40,911 bases of DNA from Pseudomonas floridensis (GTDB lineage Bacteria > Pseudomonadota > Gammaproteobacteria > Pseudomonadales > Pseudomonadaceae). This document shows positions 8,697 through 17,585 of this stretch, in pieces. The translations under genes were made by a program, and so were the position numbers. The stretch covers positions 1 to 40,911 of the forward strand of contig NZ_MUIO01000115.1 of assembly GCF_002087235.1 (NCBI RefSeq). The letters are read 5' to 3'. The notes below the pieces were generated by a model that saw nothing but the letters and a program-made list of their open reading frames with translations, was not told where the DNA came from and did no database searches. Within the stretch, counting starts at the first letter, position 1; each line of letters opens with the position of its first letter.

Positions 8697-9644
8697 ATGA
8701 ACGGGGCCTATCTTGGCGCTTTGAGCATGGCCATTTATTGCTTGTCCACGGCGCTGTCAGCCGTTTGGGTAATGTTTTCGTTCACCCGCATCAATGGCGC
8801 CACCCTGACGTTCATCACGTTCCTGCTGGCCTGGTCTGTATTCTTCGTGGTTCACCGCCTGCGAGGCCATGATCCGCTGCGATTGCTGAAAGACAAATGG
8901 CGTGCGGTGACACTGCTCAATGTACTGACGCTGTTCAGTTGGTGGTTCATGTTTATGGCACTCCAACGGATTGAGGCGTCAGTAGAGTCCGCGATTTATC
9001 AGGGCTGGATGCCGTTGGTTGTAGTGGTCTGTGAAGCATTGACCGGAAAATCGCGCGTCAGCCGCTTTCGCTGGCTGGGTGCCCTGATGATCCTCGTATC
9101 GCTGCTCGGGCTGGTAATGGTGCGCCTGGCCCTGGGTGCAACAGCGATGGTGAGCGTCGAACACTTATACGAAGGCATCGCTCTTGCGACTGTCGCCGGA
9201 ATAACCGGAGGCATTTATATCTACAGTTCGGGACGTCTGAACCTGAATCAGCAATACAGCGCCATGGACATACTTTGCGTGCGTTTCTTTCTGCTGCTGC
9301 TGGTGACTGGGTGGATCGGCCGCGACAAGCTCTTGCAGGTCTTGACGCTGGACACGCATATGCTCTTTCAACTGATGGGGCTGGCGGTTTTCTCGGTGTT
9401 GATCCCGGTATTCAGTTTGCAGTACGCCATTCAACGACTGGGCGGCGGGCGCGTGTCCATATTGACGCCATGTGTGCCGGTAATCGCCCTGGCTGCCGAG
9501 TTCTTCCTTTCGGCCTGGCACACGCTCTGGGTGCCGTTCCTCGTTACCATGGTCTGCGTTGCGGTGATCCTTTCAAACGTATGGTTTACCCGCAACGTCC
9601 GTTTGGGGCTGCCCGTCCAGTCGCCCGCAACCCTGCCAAAATAA
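8697..9644 (+). CDS. EamA/DMT-family transporter
   Basis: This is an inner-membrane protein of 315 residues with about ten hydrophobic helices in two EamA repeats. The family exports amino acids, metabolites and antimetabolites. CAGGAG stands ahead of the ATG at 8697, and the gap from the ligase gene is 43 bases, so it is very probably the last gene of the operon. It converges on the lipase gene, 13 bases away, with no clear terminator between them. The position suggests export of the pathway product or self-protection of the producer. Confidence 0.88.
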   Translation: MNGAYLGALSMAIYCLSTALSAVWVMFSFTRINGATLTFITFLLAWSVFFVVHRLRGHDPLRLLKDKWRAVTLLNVLTLFSWWFMFMALQRIEASVESAIYQGWMPLVVVVCEALTGKSRVSRFRWLGALMILVSLLGLVMVRLALGATAMVSVEHLYEGIALATVAGITGGIYIYSSGRLNLNQQYSAMDILCVRFFLLLLVTGWIGRDKLLQVLTLDTHMLFQLMGLAVFSVLIPVFSLQYAIQRLGGGRVSILTPCVPVIALAAEFFLSAWHTLWVPFLVTMVCVAVILSNVWFTRNVRLGLPVQSPATLPK

Positions 9645-9657
9645 TTACGCAGCAGCA

Positions 9658-10920
9658 TCAGCGATCTTCATCGGATGACGTGCCTCGAAGGCCTGGTAGA
9701 ACCGAACGGCAATTGCCGGTGATCACTTCACCGGCAAATGCCTTACGGACGAATTGCGTTGAGTCATTCAGTGAACCGTTCACGGTTGCGGAATGATCGA
9801 GCTCTGGATACAGATGCCATTCGATGCGGCTACCCGCTTTACAGGCATCGGTCACCAACGCCGTCTGCTGCGTGACGGATACATCGTGATCCTGACCGCC
9901 GGTGCCGATGAAGATCGGTATGTCCGACTTCAGCGTCGGGTAAGCAGACGCACGATTTATCCTGTCGAGTACCGACTGCGGTGATCGCTTGAAGCTGTTG
10001 TCGAAGGTGAGACGGTCCGAAATGACCCGCTGATTGATCGCATGCAGGCAGGCACGTTTGCTGAGTTCGAAAGCAGGCATGGCGCGCTCGTGCAGATAGT
10101 CACCTGGCACGAAGGCTGGATCGAGCAACATGCCAGTGCTCAGCCTCAACAGGTTGTAGGAAAACGTCGAAGCATTAAATCCCCCGACCTTGCCCACGCC
10201 CGCCTCGGCCGGACGTTGTCGCACACCGGCGTAAGGAGTACCGGTCGCCACCACGCCAACGATGTTCAAGTCCGGCGCGTAGGCCTTGGCGTACACCGCC
10301 GTCGCGAACGCTGCCCTGCCGCCTTGTGACTGACCAAACACGACAACCCGCTTCGCAAGGTCGAAATTGGCACCGATCACCGCTCGAATGCTGTCGATGA
10401 TATCGAAAGCGAGCGGGCGGCTAAGTCCGTACGGATGAGGGCCGGGCGTGCCGAGCCCCTGATAGTCGGTCGCCACCACAGCGTAGCCTTGCGCGAGCCA
10501 CTCATTCAAATAGCGCTTGTCACGCGGGCTGCGTCCTGCAAGCGAAGGAGCGCAGCTGTCGGCAATGCCCACCGTGCCGTGTGCCCACGCCATAAGCGGC
10601 CATCCACCTGGCGGAGGACTTCCTTTGGGGATGAACAAGGCGGCGGACACGACGACCCGCTTGTTGCCATCAAGGCCATCGGTGGAGGTGTACAGAAAAC
10701 GAATGTTCCTGCTCGCATTGTCGAGGCTTTGGGATGGCGTCAACGCCCCGGATCCGAGCAATTGTCCCGGTGCCGCAGGCACAGGCTCTTTCCAGTCGTA
10801 GAAGTCCGGAACATCGTCGTCCGCAGTCAACTGCACTGTGGCGGCTTGACTGCATCCGCACAAAAGGATGACTGACACTGCACTTGCGAGGCAACGCGAT
10901 AACCACCGGCTTGGGCACAT
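9658..10920 (-). CDS. Secretory lipase-family alpha/beta hydrolase, probable lipoprotein
   Basis: This 420-residue protein resembles the secretory lipase (LIP) family. The nucleophile elbow is GQSQGG, followed by an Asp in TGGQDHDVS and a His in PELDHSATV, which complete a Ser-Asp-His triad. The N terminus is a signal peptide ending in LLCGCSQ, a plausible lipobox, so it may be lipid-anchored. A conserved WAHGT segment is the likely oxyanion-hole region. The ATG at 10920 has only a weak ribosome site (GAGAAAT). It converges on the exporter gene and is probably not part of that operon. The substrate could be an ester or lipid of the host surface; this is inferred. Confidence 0.82.
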   Translation of the reverse strand: MCPSRWLSRCLASAVSVILLCGCSQAATVQLTADDDVPDFYDWKEPVPAAPGQLLGSGALTPSQSLDNASRNIRFLYTSTDGLDGNKRVVVSAALFIPKGSPPPGGWPLMAWAHGTVGIADSCAPSLAGRSPRDKRYLNEWLAQGYAVVATDYQGLGTPGPHPYGLSRPLAFDIIDSIRAVIGANFDLAKRVVVFGQSQGGRAAFATAVYAKAYAPDLNIVGVVATGTPYAGVRQRPAEAGVGKVGGFNASTFSYNLLRLSTGMLLDPAFVPGDYLHERAMPAFELSKRACLHAINQRVISDRLTFDNSFKRSPQSVLDRINRASAYPTLKSDIPIFIGTGGQDHDVSVTQQTALVTDACKAGSRIEWHLYPELDHSATVNGSLNDSTQFVRKAFAGEVITGNCRSVLPGLRGTSSDEDR

Positions 10921-11338
10921 TTTCTATTTCTCATGAAGTTCGCGTCGGTATCCGCTCTGCCGGTTGAAGTGACAAACCGGATTCGATTGCCCGTCACGCC
11001 CGACCTCTGGACAGATCGCCGAGTCGGGTACTCACGGGAACACCAGAGCCTCGTTTATCAGGATTTCACGGCCATTTCTGCCGTGTGATGGTGGAGCCAA
11101 TTCACGCTCACTGACCATGAATAACTGCCGGTTAAAAATATTAAGTCACGCCAGTCAATTAATGAATGCATGTCAGAGATAAGGCTACAGCGTGTGGCAC
11201 CTGAGAGACGTTAGTTGAACATTAATAATATTTAATCCTGTGTCGCCGTGCGGAGTCGGCATCATGGGGAATTTTAAGAATGCCGTTAGTAGCAGGCTTG
11301 TAGAGATGCTGCCCCGCCCTCAATCCGGACAACCCAGT
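10921..11338. other. Intergenic region between divergent lipase and peptidase genes
   Basis: No gene is seen. A hairpin CACGGC-N7-GCCGTG lies at 11067-11085 without a T-run. The right half (about 11130-11240) is AT-rich and probably holds the promoter of the peptidase gene. A reading frame from 11240 joins the peptidase in frame but adds residues before the signal peptide. Confidence 0.5.
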
Positions 11339-12628
11339 ATGAAAAAACACCTGTCGCTGTTAATGATACTTCTCGCTTCCAGGTATGCGCTGGCGGGCTC
11401 GACGCTCGACGAACAAACCATTGTTTCCTATATCGACAGTCGCAGCACCGAACAGGTGGCCTTGCTCGAACAGTTGGTCAATATCAATAGCGGAACCGAC
11501 AACGCCGAAGGCGTCGTTCAGGTGGGCAATATCATGAAGCAGAAACTCGAAGCGTTGGGCTTCGATACTCGCTGGCATGACTTGCCGGCAGACATGAAAC
11601 ACGCTGGCAGCCTCGTTGCGCTGCACGAGGGCAACCGGTCTGCCAAACGAATCCTGTTGATCGGCCATCTGGATACCGTATTCCCGAAAACCAGTAACTT
11701 TCAGACCTTCTCTTACATAGACGGTGGCAAGAAAGCCAAAGGACCCGGTGTCATCGATGACAAGGGCGGCCTGGTCACTCTGCTGTACGCACTCCAGGCG
11801 CTGAAGAACAATGGCTCGCTCGACACCATGAATATCTCGGTGGTTCTGGTCGGCGATGAAGAGCTGGCAGCCAAACCGACGGATATCTCAAGGCGCGTGC
11901 TGATCGACGAAGCCAAGAAAAGCGACGTTGCCCTGGGCTTCGAGTTTGCCCTGTCCCCCAACCAACTGGTAACCGATCGCAGGGGCCTGAGCGAATGGTT
12001 CCTGACCAGTTCCGGTCTGGACAATCACTCGGCGACCATTTTCCAACCCAAAACCGGTTACGGCGCAGTCTATGAATCAGCCCGCGTACTGGATGAGGTC
12101 CGCTCCAAACTCTCGAACGAACCCGGCCTGACCATCAACCCGGGGCTTATTCTGGGCGGCTCCAGCGCAAACGAAGATGTCGCGAACGGACAAGGTACTG
12201 CATCCGGTAGAAAGACCACGGTGGCCAGGTCGGTACTCGTGCACGGCGATCTGCGCTTTATCAATGAGGAACAACGCCAGTCGGCAGAAGCCCGATTGAA
12301 AGAAATTACCAGTCGGCCTCTGCCACAGACCAGCAGCGAAATGACCATCAAAGCGATCATGCCGGTCATGGAAGATCGCGAAAGCAATCGCAAACTGCTG
12401 GAGGCATATAGCCGGGTGAGCCGGGATCTGGATGGCCCGGCGCTGGAATCCGCACCGTCTGCCGACCGAGGCGGCGCCGACATTTCTTACGTGGCCCCGT
12501 ATGTGAAAGCCAGCCTGGACGGGCTGGGTGCATGGGGCACAGGCGCGCACAGTGAAAACGAAACGCTAGAGGTGAGCGCTCTGCCCATCGCGACTAAACG
12601 GGCGGCTATTTTCATGAGCCGGTACTGA
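11339..12628 (+). CDS. Exported M20 metallopeptidase (glutamate carboxypeptidase type)
   Basis: This is a zinc-dependent M20 exopeptidase similar in layout to carboxypeptidase G2, which removes C-terminal glutamate from peptides or folates. From the ATG at 11339 it has 429 residues and begins with a typical signal peptide (MKKHLSLLMILLAS, cut near ALAG). Metal-site motifs are GHLDTVFP, GPGVIDDKGG, VGDEELA and the late GTGAHSENE; the dimerisation domain lies between the last two. The open frame runs back to 11240, but the signal peptide fixes the later start even though its ribosome site is weak. Location is probably periplasmic. It could salvage peptides; the substrate is not determined. Confidence 0.85.
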   Translation: MKKHLSLLMILLASRYALAGSTLDEQTIVSYIDSRSTEQVALLEQLVNINSGTDNAEGVVQVGNIMKQKLEALGFDTRWHDLPADMKHAGSLVALHEGNRSAKRILLIGHLDTVFPKTSNFQTFSYIDGGKKAKGPGVIDDKGGLVTLLYALQALKNNGSLDTMNISVVLVGDEELAAKPTDISRRVLIDEAKKSDVALGFEFALSPNQLVTDRRGLSEWFLTSSGLDNHSATIFQPKTGYGAVYESARVLDEVRSKLSNEPGLTINPGLILGGSSANEDVANGQGTASGRKTTVARSVLVHGDLRFINEEQRQSAEARLKEITSRPLPQTSSEMTIKAIMPVMEDRESNRKLLEAYSRVSRDLDGPALESAPSADRGGADISYVAPYVKASLDGLGAWGTGAHSENETLEVSALPIATKRAAIFMSRY

Positions 12629-12664
12629 GGCGAGCCTCTTGATTGGCAGACGCCAACCTTGATT

Positions 12665-12696
12665 GCCTTGTCAGCTGGAAACAGGCCTGACAAGGC
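12665..12696 (+). terminator. Strong hairpin after the M20 peptidase gene, possible terminator
   Basis: GCCTTGTCAG (12665-12674) pairs perfectly with CTGACAAGGC (12687-12696) around a 12-nt loop, 36 bases past the stop codon. No T-run follows, so it may stabilise the mRNA end rather than terminate. Confidence 0.45.
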
Positions 12697-13084
12697 TCTG
12701 GGCATTCAAGAATATGGACGGCAATCAGCGTAAATGACCTGCATCGTAGCCCGTGCGACAGGGCTGTCAGAGTTTGCCTATCAGCACCCAATGTTCTTTC
12801 TATTAGAAATCTGCGCGAAGAAGGCTAATCTGGGAAAGCATTGGCGCAAGCCATGCGGCTTACCCCTGATAAAGGGGACGATTGGGCTCAGGTTTATTTC
12901 GCACGCTGTGAGCTGGCCTCGCTGCAATCCGATCATCGTTGTACAGCGTATTGGTAGCGCTGGGCTGATTGATGATGAACGGTCGACAGGAACCCAGTGC
13001 TGTTGAGCCCCTTCACTATTACTGTCTAAAGTCCCCTGAGTGGACTGGATGGCCTGATGCAAACGACAAAAAGGTGTATCAAGC
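12697..13084. other. katG upstream region
   Basis: About 390 bases without a convincing gene. Short frames here (for example 12734-13006) show no family features. The region should hold the katG promoter and any OxyR site, but I cannot point to a clear match for either. Confidence 0.4.
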
Positions 13085-15355
13085 ATGTCAACTGAATCGA
13101 AGTGCCCCTTCAACCATGCTGCTGGCGGCGGCACCACCAACCGTGACTGGTGGCCCAAGCAGCTGAATCTGAAGATTCTGCACCAGCATTCCCCCCTCTC
13201 CGACCCGATGGGCGAGAGTTTCGACTATGCCAAAGAGTTCAAGAGCCTTGATTTCGAGGCGGTCAAACAGGACCTGCGCGATGCCATGACCCGCTCGCAG
13301 GACTGGTGGCCGGCAGACTTCGGCCATTACGGCCCGCTTTTTGTTCGCATGGCCTGGCACAGTGCCGGGACTTATCGTACCGGTGACGGCCGTGGCGGCG
13401 CGGGTGCCGGTCAGCAGCGTTTTGCTCCCCTCAACAGTTGGCCGGACAACGTCAGCCTGGACAAGGCACGTCGCCTGATCTGGCCGATCAAGCAGAAGTA
13501 CGGCCGCAAGATCTCCTGGGCCGACCTGATCGTGCTGACCGGTAACGTTGCGCTGGAAACCATGGGCTTCAAGACGTTCGGCTTCTCCGGCGGTCGCCCG
13601 GATGTCTGGGAACCGGAAGAAGACGTGTACTGGGGCTCCGAGACCACCTGGCTGGGTGGCGAAGAGCGCTATGGCGCGCAGAAGAAAATGCAGCAGCCGG
13701 GTGACGGCACGCTGGTCGCCGAGCCGGAGAATCACCCTAACGAAGAAAGCCGTACCGCTAAAGGCGAACGCAATCTGGAAAACCCGCTCGCCGCGGTGCA
13801 AATGGGTCTGATCTACGTGAACCCTGAAGGACCTGAAGGTGTTCCTGATCCGGTGGCTTCTGCCAAGGATATCCGTGAAACCTTCGGCCGCATGGCGATG
13901 AATGACGAAGAGACCGTGGCGCTGATCGCCGGTGGTCACGCCTTCGGCAAGACCCACGGCGCAGGCCCCGCCGACAACGTCGGTCCTGAGCCGGAAGCGG
14001 CCGGTCTTGAAGAACAAGGACTTGGCTGGAGAAACAAATTTGGCAGCGGCAAGGGTGGTGACACCATCACCAGCGGCCTGGAAGTGACCTGGACTTCGAC
14101 GCCGACCCAATGGAGCAACGAGTACCTCGAAAACCTCTTTGGCTTCGAATGGGAACTGACCAAGAGCCCGGCGGGCGCGCATCAGTGGAAGCCGAAGAGC
14201 GGCGCGGGCGCTGGCAAGATTCCGGATGCCCATGACCCGAGCAAACGTCATGCACCGAGCATGCTGACCTCCGACCTGGCGCTGCGCTTCGATCCGGCTT
14301 ACGAGCAAATCTCCCGCCGCTTCCTGGCCAACCCCGATCAGCTGGCTGACGCGTTCGCCCGCGCCTGGTTCAAACTGACTCACCGTGACATGGGTCCGCT
14401 GGCCCGCTACCTCGGTCCGGAAACGCCGACCGAAGAGCTGCTGTGGCAAGATCCGATTCCAGACGTGGATCATGCGCTGGTGGATGAGCAGGATGTTGCC
14501 GTTCTCAAAGGCAAGATTCTCGCCTCGGGGCTTTCTGTCCCGCAGTTGGTGTCGACGGCATGGGCGGCAGCCTCTACCTTCCGTGGCTCGGACAAGCGCG
14601 GCGGTGCCAATGGCGGACGTCTGCGGCTCGCCCCGCAGAAGGACTGGGCAGTCAACCAGCCGGAGCAGTTGGCCGGTGTATTGAAAACCCTCGAAGGAAT
14701 TCAGGCGGAGTTCAACGCGAGCCAGTCCAATGGCAAGCGGGTATCCATTGCCGATCTGATCGTCCTAGCGGGTAATGCAGGTGTCGAACAGGCTGCAAAA
14801 AATGCAGGCCAGCACGTCACCGTTCCATTCACACCGGGCCGCGCAGATGCTTCTCAAGAGCAGACTGACGTCGAGTCATTCAGCTTCCTTGAGCCGATTG
14901 CCGATGGTTTCCGCAACTACCAGAAGGCTCATTACAAGGTCTCGGCCGAGTCGTTGCTGGTGGACAAGGCGCAATTGCTGACCTTGACCGCACCGGAAAT
15001 GACGGTATTGCTGGGTGGTCTGCGGGTTCTGAACATCAACGCAGGGCAGAACAAACACGGTGTGTTCACCGAACAACCGGGAACGCTGACCAACGACTTC
15101 TTCAAGAACCTGCTGGATATGGGCGTCGAGTGGAGAGCGACTTCAGGTGCCAATGACACCTTCGAAGCACGTGACCGCACTACCGGCGCCGTCAAATGGA
15201 CCGGTACTCGTGTTGACCTGGTCTTCGGCTCGCATGCTCAACTGCGTGCGATCTCCGAGGTTTACGGCAGTGCGGATGCGCAAGAGAAGTTCGTCAAAGA
15301 CTTCGTGGCCGTCTGGACCAAGGTGATGAACCTGGACCGCTTCGACCTGGCTTGA
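13085..15355 (+). CDS. katG: Catalase-peroxidase KatG
   Basis: KatG is a bifunctional heme catalase-peroxidase that removes hydrogen peroxide. The 756-residue protein is full length and has the usual two duplicated peroxidase domains. The distal active site MAWHSAGTYRTGDGRGG lies near residue 90 and carries the Trp of the Met-Tyr-Trp adduct. The proximal heme ligand is in GGHAFGKTHGAGP near residue 285. The C-terminal domain repeats a similar motif set without heme. The ATG at 13085 fits the family N terminus MSTESKCPFNH. It stands alone, ends in a terminator, and would help a plant-associated bacterium survive the host oxidative burst. Confidence 0.98.
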   Translation: MSTESKCPFNHAAGGGTTNRDWWPKQLNLKILHQHSPLSDPMGESFDYAKEFKSLDFEAVKQDLRDAMTRSQDWWPADFGHYGPLFVRMAWHSAGTYRTGDGRGGAGAGQQRFAPLNSWPDNVSLDKARRLIWPIKQKYGRKISWADLIVLTGNVALETMGFKTFGFSGGRPDVWEPEEDVYWGSETTWLGGEERYGAQKKMQQPGDGTLVAEPENHPNEESRTAKGERNLENPLAAVQMGLIYVNPEGPEGVPDPVASAKDIRETFGRMAMNDEETVALIAGGHAFGKTHGAGPADNVGPEPEAAGLEEQGLGWRNKFGSGKGGDTITSGLEVTWTSTPTQWSNEYLENLFGFEWELTKSPAGAHQWKPKSGAGAGKIPDAHDPSKRHAPSMLTSDLALRFDPAYEQISRRFLANPDQLADAFARAWFKLTHRDMGPLARYLGPETPTEELLWQDPIPDVDHALVDEQDVAVLKGKILASGLSVPQLVSTAWAAASTFRGSDKRGGANGGRLRLAPQKDWAVNQPEQLAGVLKTLEGIQAEFNASQSNGKRVSIADLIVLAGNAGVEQAAKNAGQHVTVPFTPGRADASQEQTDVESFSFLEPIADGFRNYQKAHYKVSAESLLVDKAQLLTLTAPEMTVLLGGLRVLNINAGQNKHGVFTEQPGTLTNDFFKNLLDMGVEWRATSGANDTFEARDRTTGAVKWTGTRVDLVFGSHAQLRAISEVYGSADAQEKFVKDFVAVWTKVMNLDRFDLA

Positions 15356-15380
15356 TGCCTTCAGTGTAATAAGTGCTCAG

Positions 15381-15407
15381 GAACGCCTCCCTCGTGGAGG
15401 CGTTTTT
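15381..15407 (+). terminator. Rho-independent terminator of katG
   Basis: AACGCCTCC pairs with GGAGGCGTT around a short loop and is followed by TTTCTT. It lies 26 bases after the katG stop and just before the end of the convergent lysR-type gene. Confidence 0.88.
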
Positions 15408-15418
15408 CTTGGCGAGTA

Positions 15419-16336
15419 TCAGGTGATGACATGTGCCGTGAATGCTGGCGACCGAACCAACTGCATGACCTCATCGCGCAATGACTGTACGCACGGAGAC
15501 AGCTCGCGATAGGCCAGCGCCAGGACATAGGGAACCGGTGTTCCTGCGCCTGTCAATTCCCGGCACACCAGCCGCCCGGGCTGGCGCTGGGCATAGCGCT
15601 GTGGCATGAGCGCCACGCCCAACCCTCCGGCTACCAGTGCAGCCGTGGTCTGCATCTGGCGCGGCCTTTGTACCACCCGAGGTGTGAAACCCGCAGCGGC
15701 GCACGCCATCAGAATGCGCGAATGCATGCCCGGTCCGTGATGCGGAGCAAACAGGATCCAGGGTTGATCCGCCAACGCCGCGAGCGCTATGCACGTCTGA
15801 TCGGCCAACGGATGATCCTGTGGCACGACAGCAACCATTCGGTCTTCGAACAGCGGCTCGATATGAATGTCGCCCGGTTCCATGACCGGTGCCACCAGAA
15901 TCCCCACATCCAGGCGATCATTGCGCAAGCCTTCCATCTGCTCTGGCGGGGTCGCTTCCTGCAGCTGGATATCGACGTTCGGGTTTGCCGCCTGGTAGCG
16001 GCGCAATAGCGCGGGCAGCAGGCCATCAACGACGCTGTCAACAAACCCCAGGCGAATCGTACCGATCATACCGGCCGCAGAGCGACGTGCCATTTCACAG
16101 GCCCGTTCAGCCTGCGACAGCGTCTGCCGGGCCTCAACCAGAAACACGGCGCCCGCAGGGGTCAGCTGCGTGGAGCGCGTATTGCGCTGCAGCAACTGCA
16201 CGCCGAGGGACTCTTCCAGACGACGGATCGCAACGCTCAGCGGCGGCTGTGACATGTTCAAGCGCTGCGCGGCCTTGCGGAAATTCAAGGTTTCAGCAAC
16301 TGCCACGTATTGACGCATCAATTTCAGATCAATCAT
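15419..16336 (-). CDS. LysR-type transcriptional regulator
   Basis: This is a LysR-family regulator of 305 residues: an N-terminal winged helix-turn-helix (about residues 1-60, with LNFRKAAQRLNMSQPPLS) and a C-terminal periplasmic-binding-like effector domain. It resembles the BenM/CatM class in the PPLS segment, although the ligand cannot be read. The ATG at 16336 begins MIDLKLMRQY, typical for the family, but no Shine-Dalgarno sequence precedes it. It is divergent from yagU across 110 bases that hold an inverted repeat, so control of the yagU-cupin-SMP-30 operon and of itself is the natural inference. Confidence 0.9.
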   Translation of the reverse strand: MIDLKLMRQYVAVAETLNFRKAAQRLNMSQPPLSVAIRRLEESLGVQLLQRNTRSTQLTPAGAVFLVEARQTLSQAERACEMARRSAAGMIGTIRLGFVDSVVDGLLPALLRRYQAANPNVDIQLQEATPPEQMEGLRNDRLDVGILVAPVMEPGDIHIEPLFEDRMVAVVPQDHPLADQTCIALAALADQPWILFAPHHGPGMHSRILMACAAAGFTPRVVQRPRQMQTTAALVAGGLGVALMPQRYAQRQPGRLVCRELTGAGTPVPYVLALAYRELSPCVQSLRDEVMQLVRSPAFTAHVIT

Positions 16337-16337
16337 C

Positions 16338-16384
16338 TGATATTCAATTGGTATCAGTGAGTAGGGAAAATAGTATGTTACATA
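16338..16384. promoter_or_regulatory. Candidate LysR operator sites
   Basis: CTGATA (16337-16342) and TATCAG (16352-16357) form an inverted repeat with a 9-base spacer, matching the T-N11-A logic of LysR boxes. A second palindrome, TATGTTACATA, lies at 16374-16384. The first site abuts the regulator start codon, which suggests autorepression. Confidence 0.5.
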
Positions 16385-16446
16385 TCAATGTGCCTTGCAC
16401 ATACTTGACGGCACCGTAGCTTGGTCTGTCGAAGAAGGACATTGAT

Positions 16447-16941
16447 GTGAAGACGCGTGACTATGGCGTAGCCGCACTGGCCGGTTTCATTGCAGGCAAC
16501 GTTTCCAGCTTCATCAAATGGGGCACGGAAATCCCCTTCCCGCCTCGCACCCCGGACCGCCCGGTTCCGCCGTTGGAGATGCTCGATTCGCTAGGCATCA
16601 ACACTCAGCACCTGACCTACGTGTATTCCGCTCATGTCGTGAATTACGGCAGCGCTCTGGTTCACCAGGGCTTTTCGATTTTCTTCGCCATGTTCTATTG
16701 CCTGCTTGTGCTCCGGTATCCACGCGCCGCTGTGTGGCAGGGTCTTGGTTTTGGACTGTTGGTGACCCTGGGCTTTCACGGCGTAATCCTGCCGGCGTTT
16801 CACTGGGCACCCCCGCTGTGGGCGCTACCGCCAGCGGAGCTGGCATCCGAAACGTTTGGGCACCTGCTGTGGATGTGGGTGATCGAAGTCATACGCCGGG
16901 ATTTGCAGCAACGCTGGTCGCCCTGCCCAAGCCCAACCTGA
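16447..16941 (+). CDS. yagU: YagU-family (DUF1440) inner-membrane protein
   Basis: This 164-residue membrane protein matches the YagU family. In E. coli YagU has been linked to acid resistance, but its biochemical role is unclear. Visible family features are the N-terminal AGFIAGNVSSFIKWGTE, the PPR segment after it, and the C-terminal SETFGHLLWMWVIEVIRRDL. About four hydrophobic helices are present. It is shorter than E. coli YagU (about 200 residues) because the central loop is reduced. The start is GTG 16447 with AAGGA seven bases upstream. It is the first gene of a three-gene operon divergent from the LysR gene. Confidence 0.82.
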   Translation: MKTRDYGVAALAGFIAGNVSSFIKWGTEIPFPPRTPDRPVPPLEMLDSLGINTQHLTYVYSAHVVNYGSALVHQGFSIFFAMFYCLLVLRYPRAAVWQGLGFGLLVTLGFHGVILPAFHWAPPLWALPPAELASETFGHLLWMWVIEVIRRDLQQRWSPCPSPT

Positions 16942-16993
16942 GCTGCACGCCTTATGGCATGCGTCTGAAAATTTCCATACAAAGGAGTGATAG

Positions 16994-17566
16994 ATGAAAG
17001 CTGTATATGCACTGGCATTTACATGCGCAGCCGCCTGCATCGGAGCAGGCAGCGCCAACGCCACCGTCACATCAGTGCCAAAGGAATCTTCGGAAACGAC
17101 CCACAGCAATGGTCAACTTCAACCCCCTGTTTCATATGCCACGCTGTGGGCCGATGATGAAGGCGCTACGCATGTGGGCCACTGCCGCCTCGAAGGTCTG
17201 GAGTTCAAGAGCTACGCGCCACCGGCAGCACCGCAGTGGATCGGCGTCTCGCCCGATGATATAGAGAGCATCGCCTACGCCGTGTTGCCTCCAGGCTATG
17301 TCGGCAGTTGGCATCACGCACCAGGGCCGCAATGGGTGATTACCTTGCAGGGCAAGTGGTCGGTGGAAACCACCGACGGCAGCGTACTGGTGCAGGGCCC
17401 GGGAGAGATGCAGTTCAATGCCGACAGCAAGTCTCGGCCGCGTCCTGATGACGAACGCGCAGGGCACCTGACCCGTACCGTGGGTGATGAACCCAATGTG
17501 CAACTGATCGTCAAATTAAAGCCGGGGGCGGCTGACAAACGCGCCAACGGCAACTGTGCCTACTGA
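16994..17566 (+). CDS. Exported cupin-fold protein
   Basis: This 190-residue protein has a clear signal peptide (MKAVYALAFTCAAACIGAG, cut near ANA) and a cupin-like beta-barrel core. The core spans about residues 95-165, with the SWHHAPGPQWVITLQG segment supplying possible metal-binding histidines and a WVITLQGKW strand. AAGGAG precedes the ATG at 16994. It follows yagU by 52 bases and precedes an SMP-30-like lactonase by about 20. It could bind or convert the same periplasmic compound as the lactonase, but the function is unknown. Confidence 0.72.
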   Translation: MKAVYALAFTCAAACIGAGSANATVTSVPKESSETTHSNGQLQPPVSYATLWADDEGATHVGHCRLEGLEFKSYAPPAAPQWIGVSPDDIESIAYAVLPPGYVGSWHHAPGPQWVITLQGKWSVETTDGSVLVQGPGEMQFNADSKSRPRPDDERAGHLTRTVGDEPNVQLIVKLKPGAADKRANGNCAY

Positions 17567-17585
17567 CTCCTACGGACCTGAACAT

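Noticed and set aside
11067..11085. CACGGC/GCCGTG hairpin in the lipase-peptidase gap as a terminator
   Set aside because: It lies upstream of both divergent genes and has no T-run, so termination makes no sense there.
12734..13006. 90-residue frame upstream of katG
   Set aside because: No ribosome site, no family features, and an opposite-strand frame of similar quality covers the same bases.
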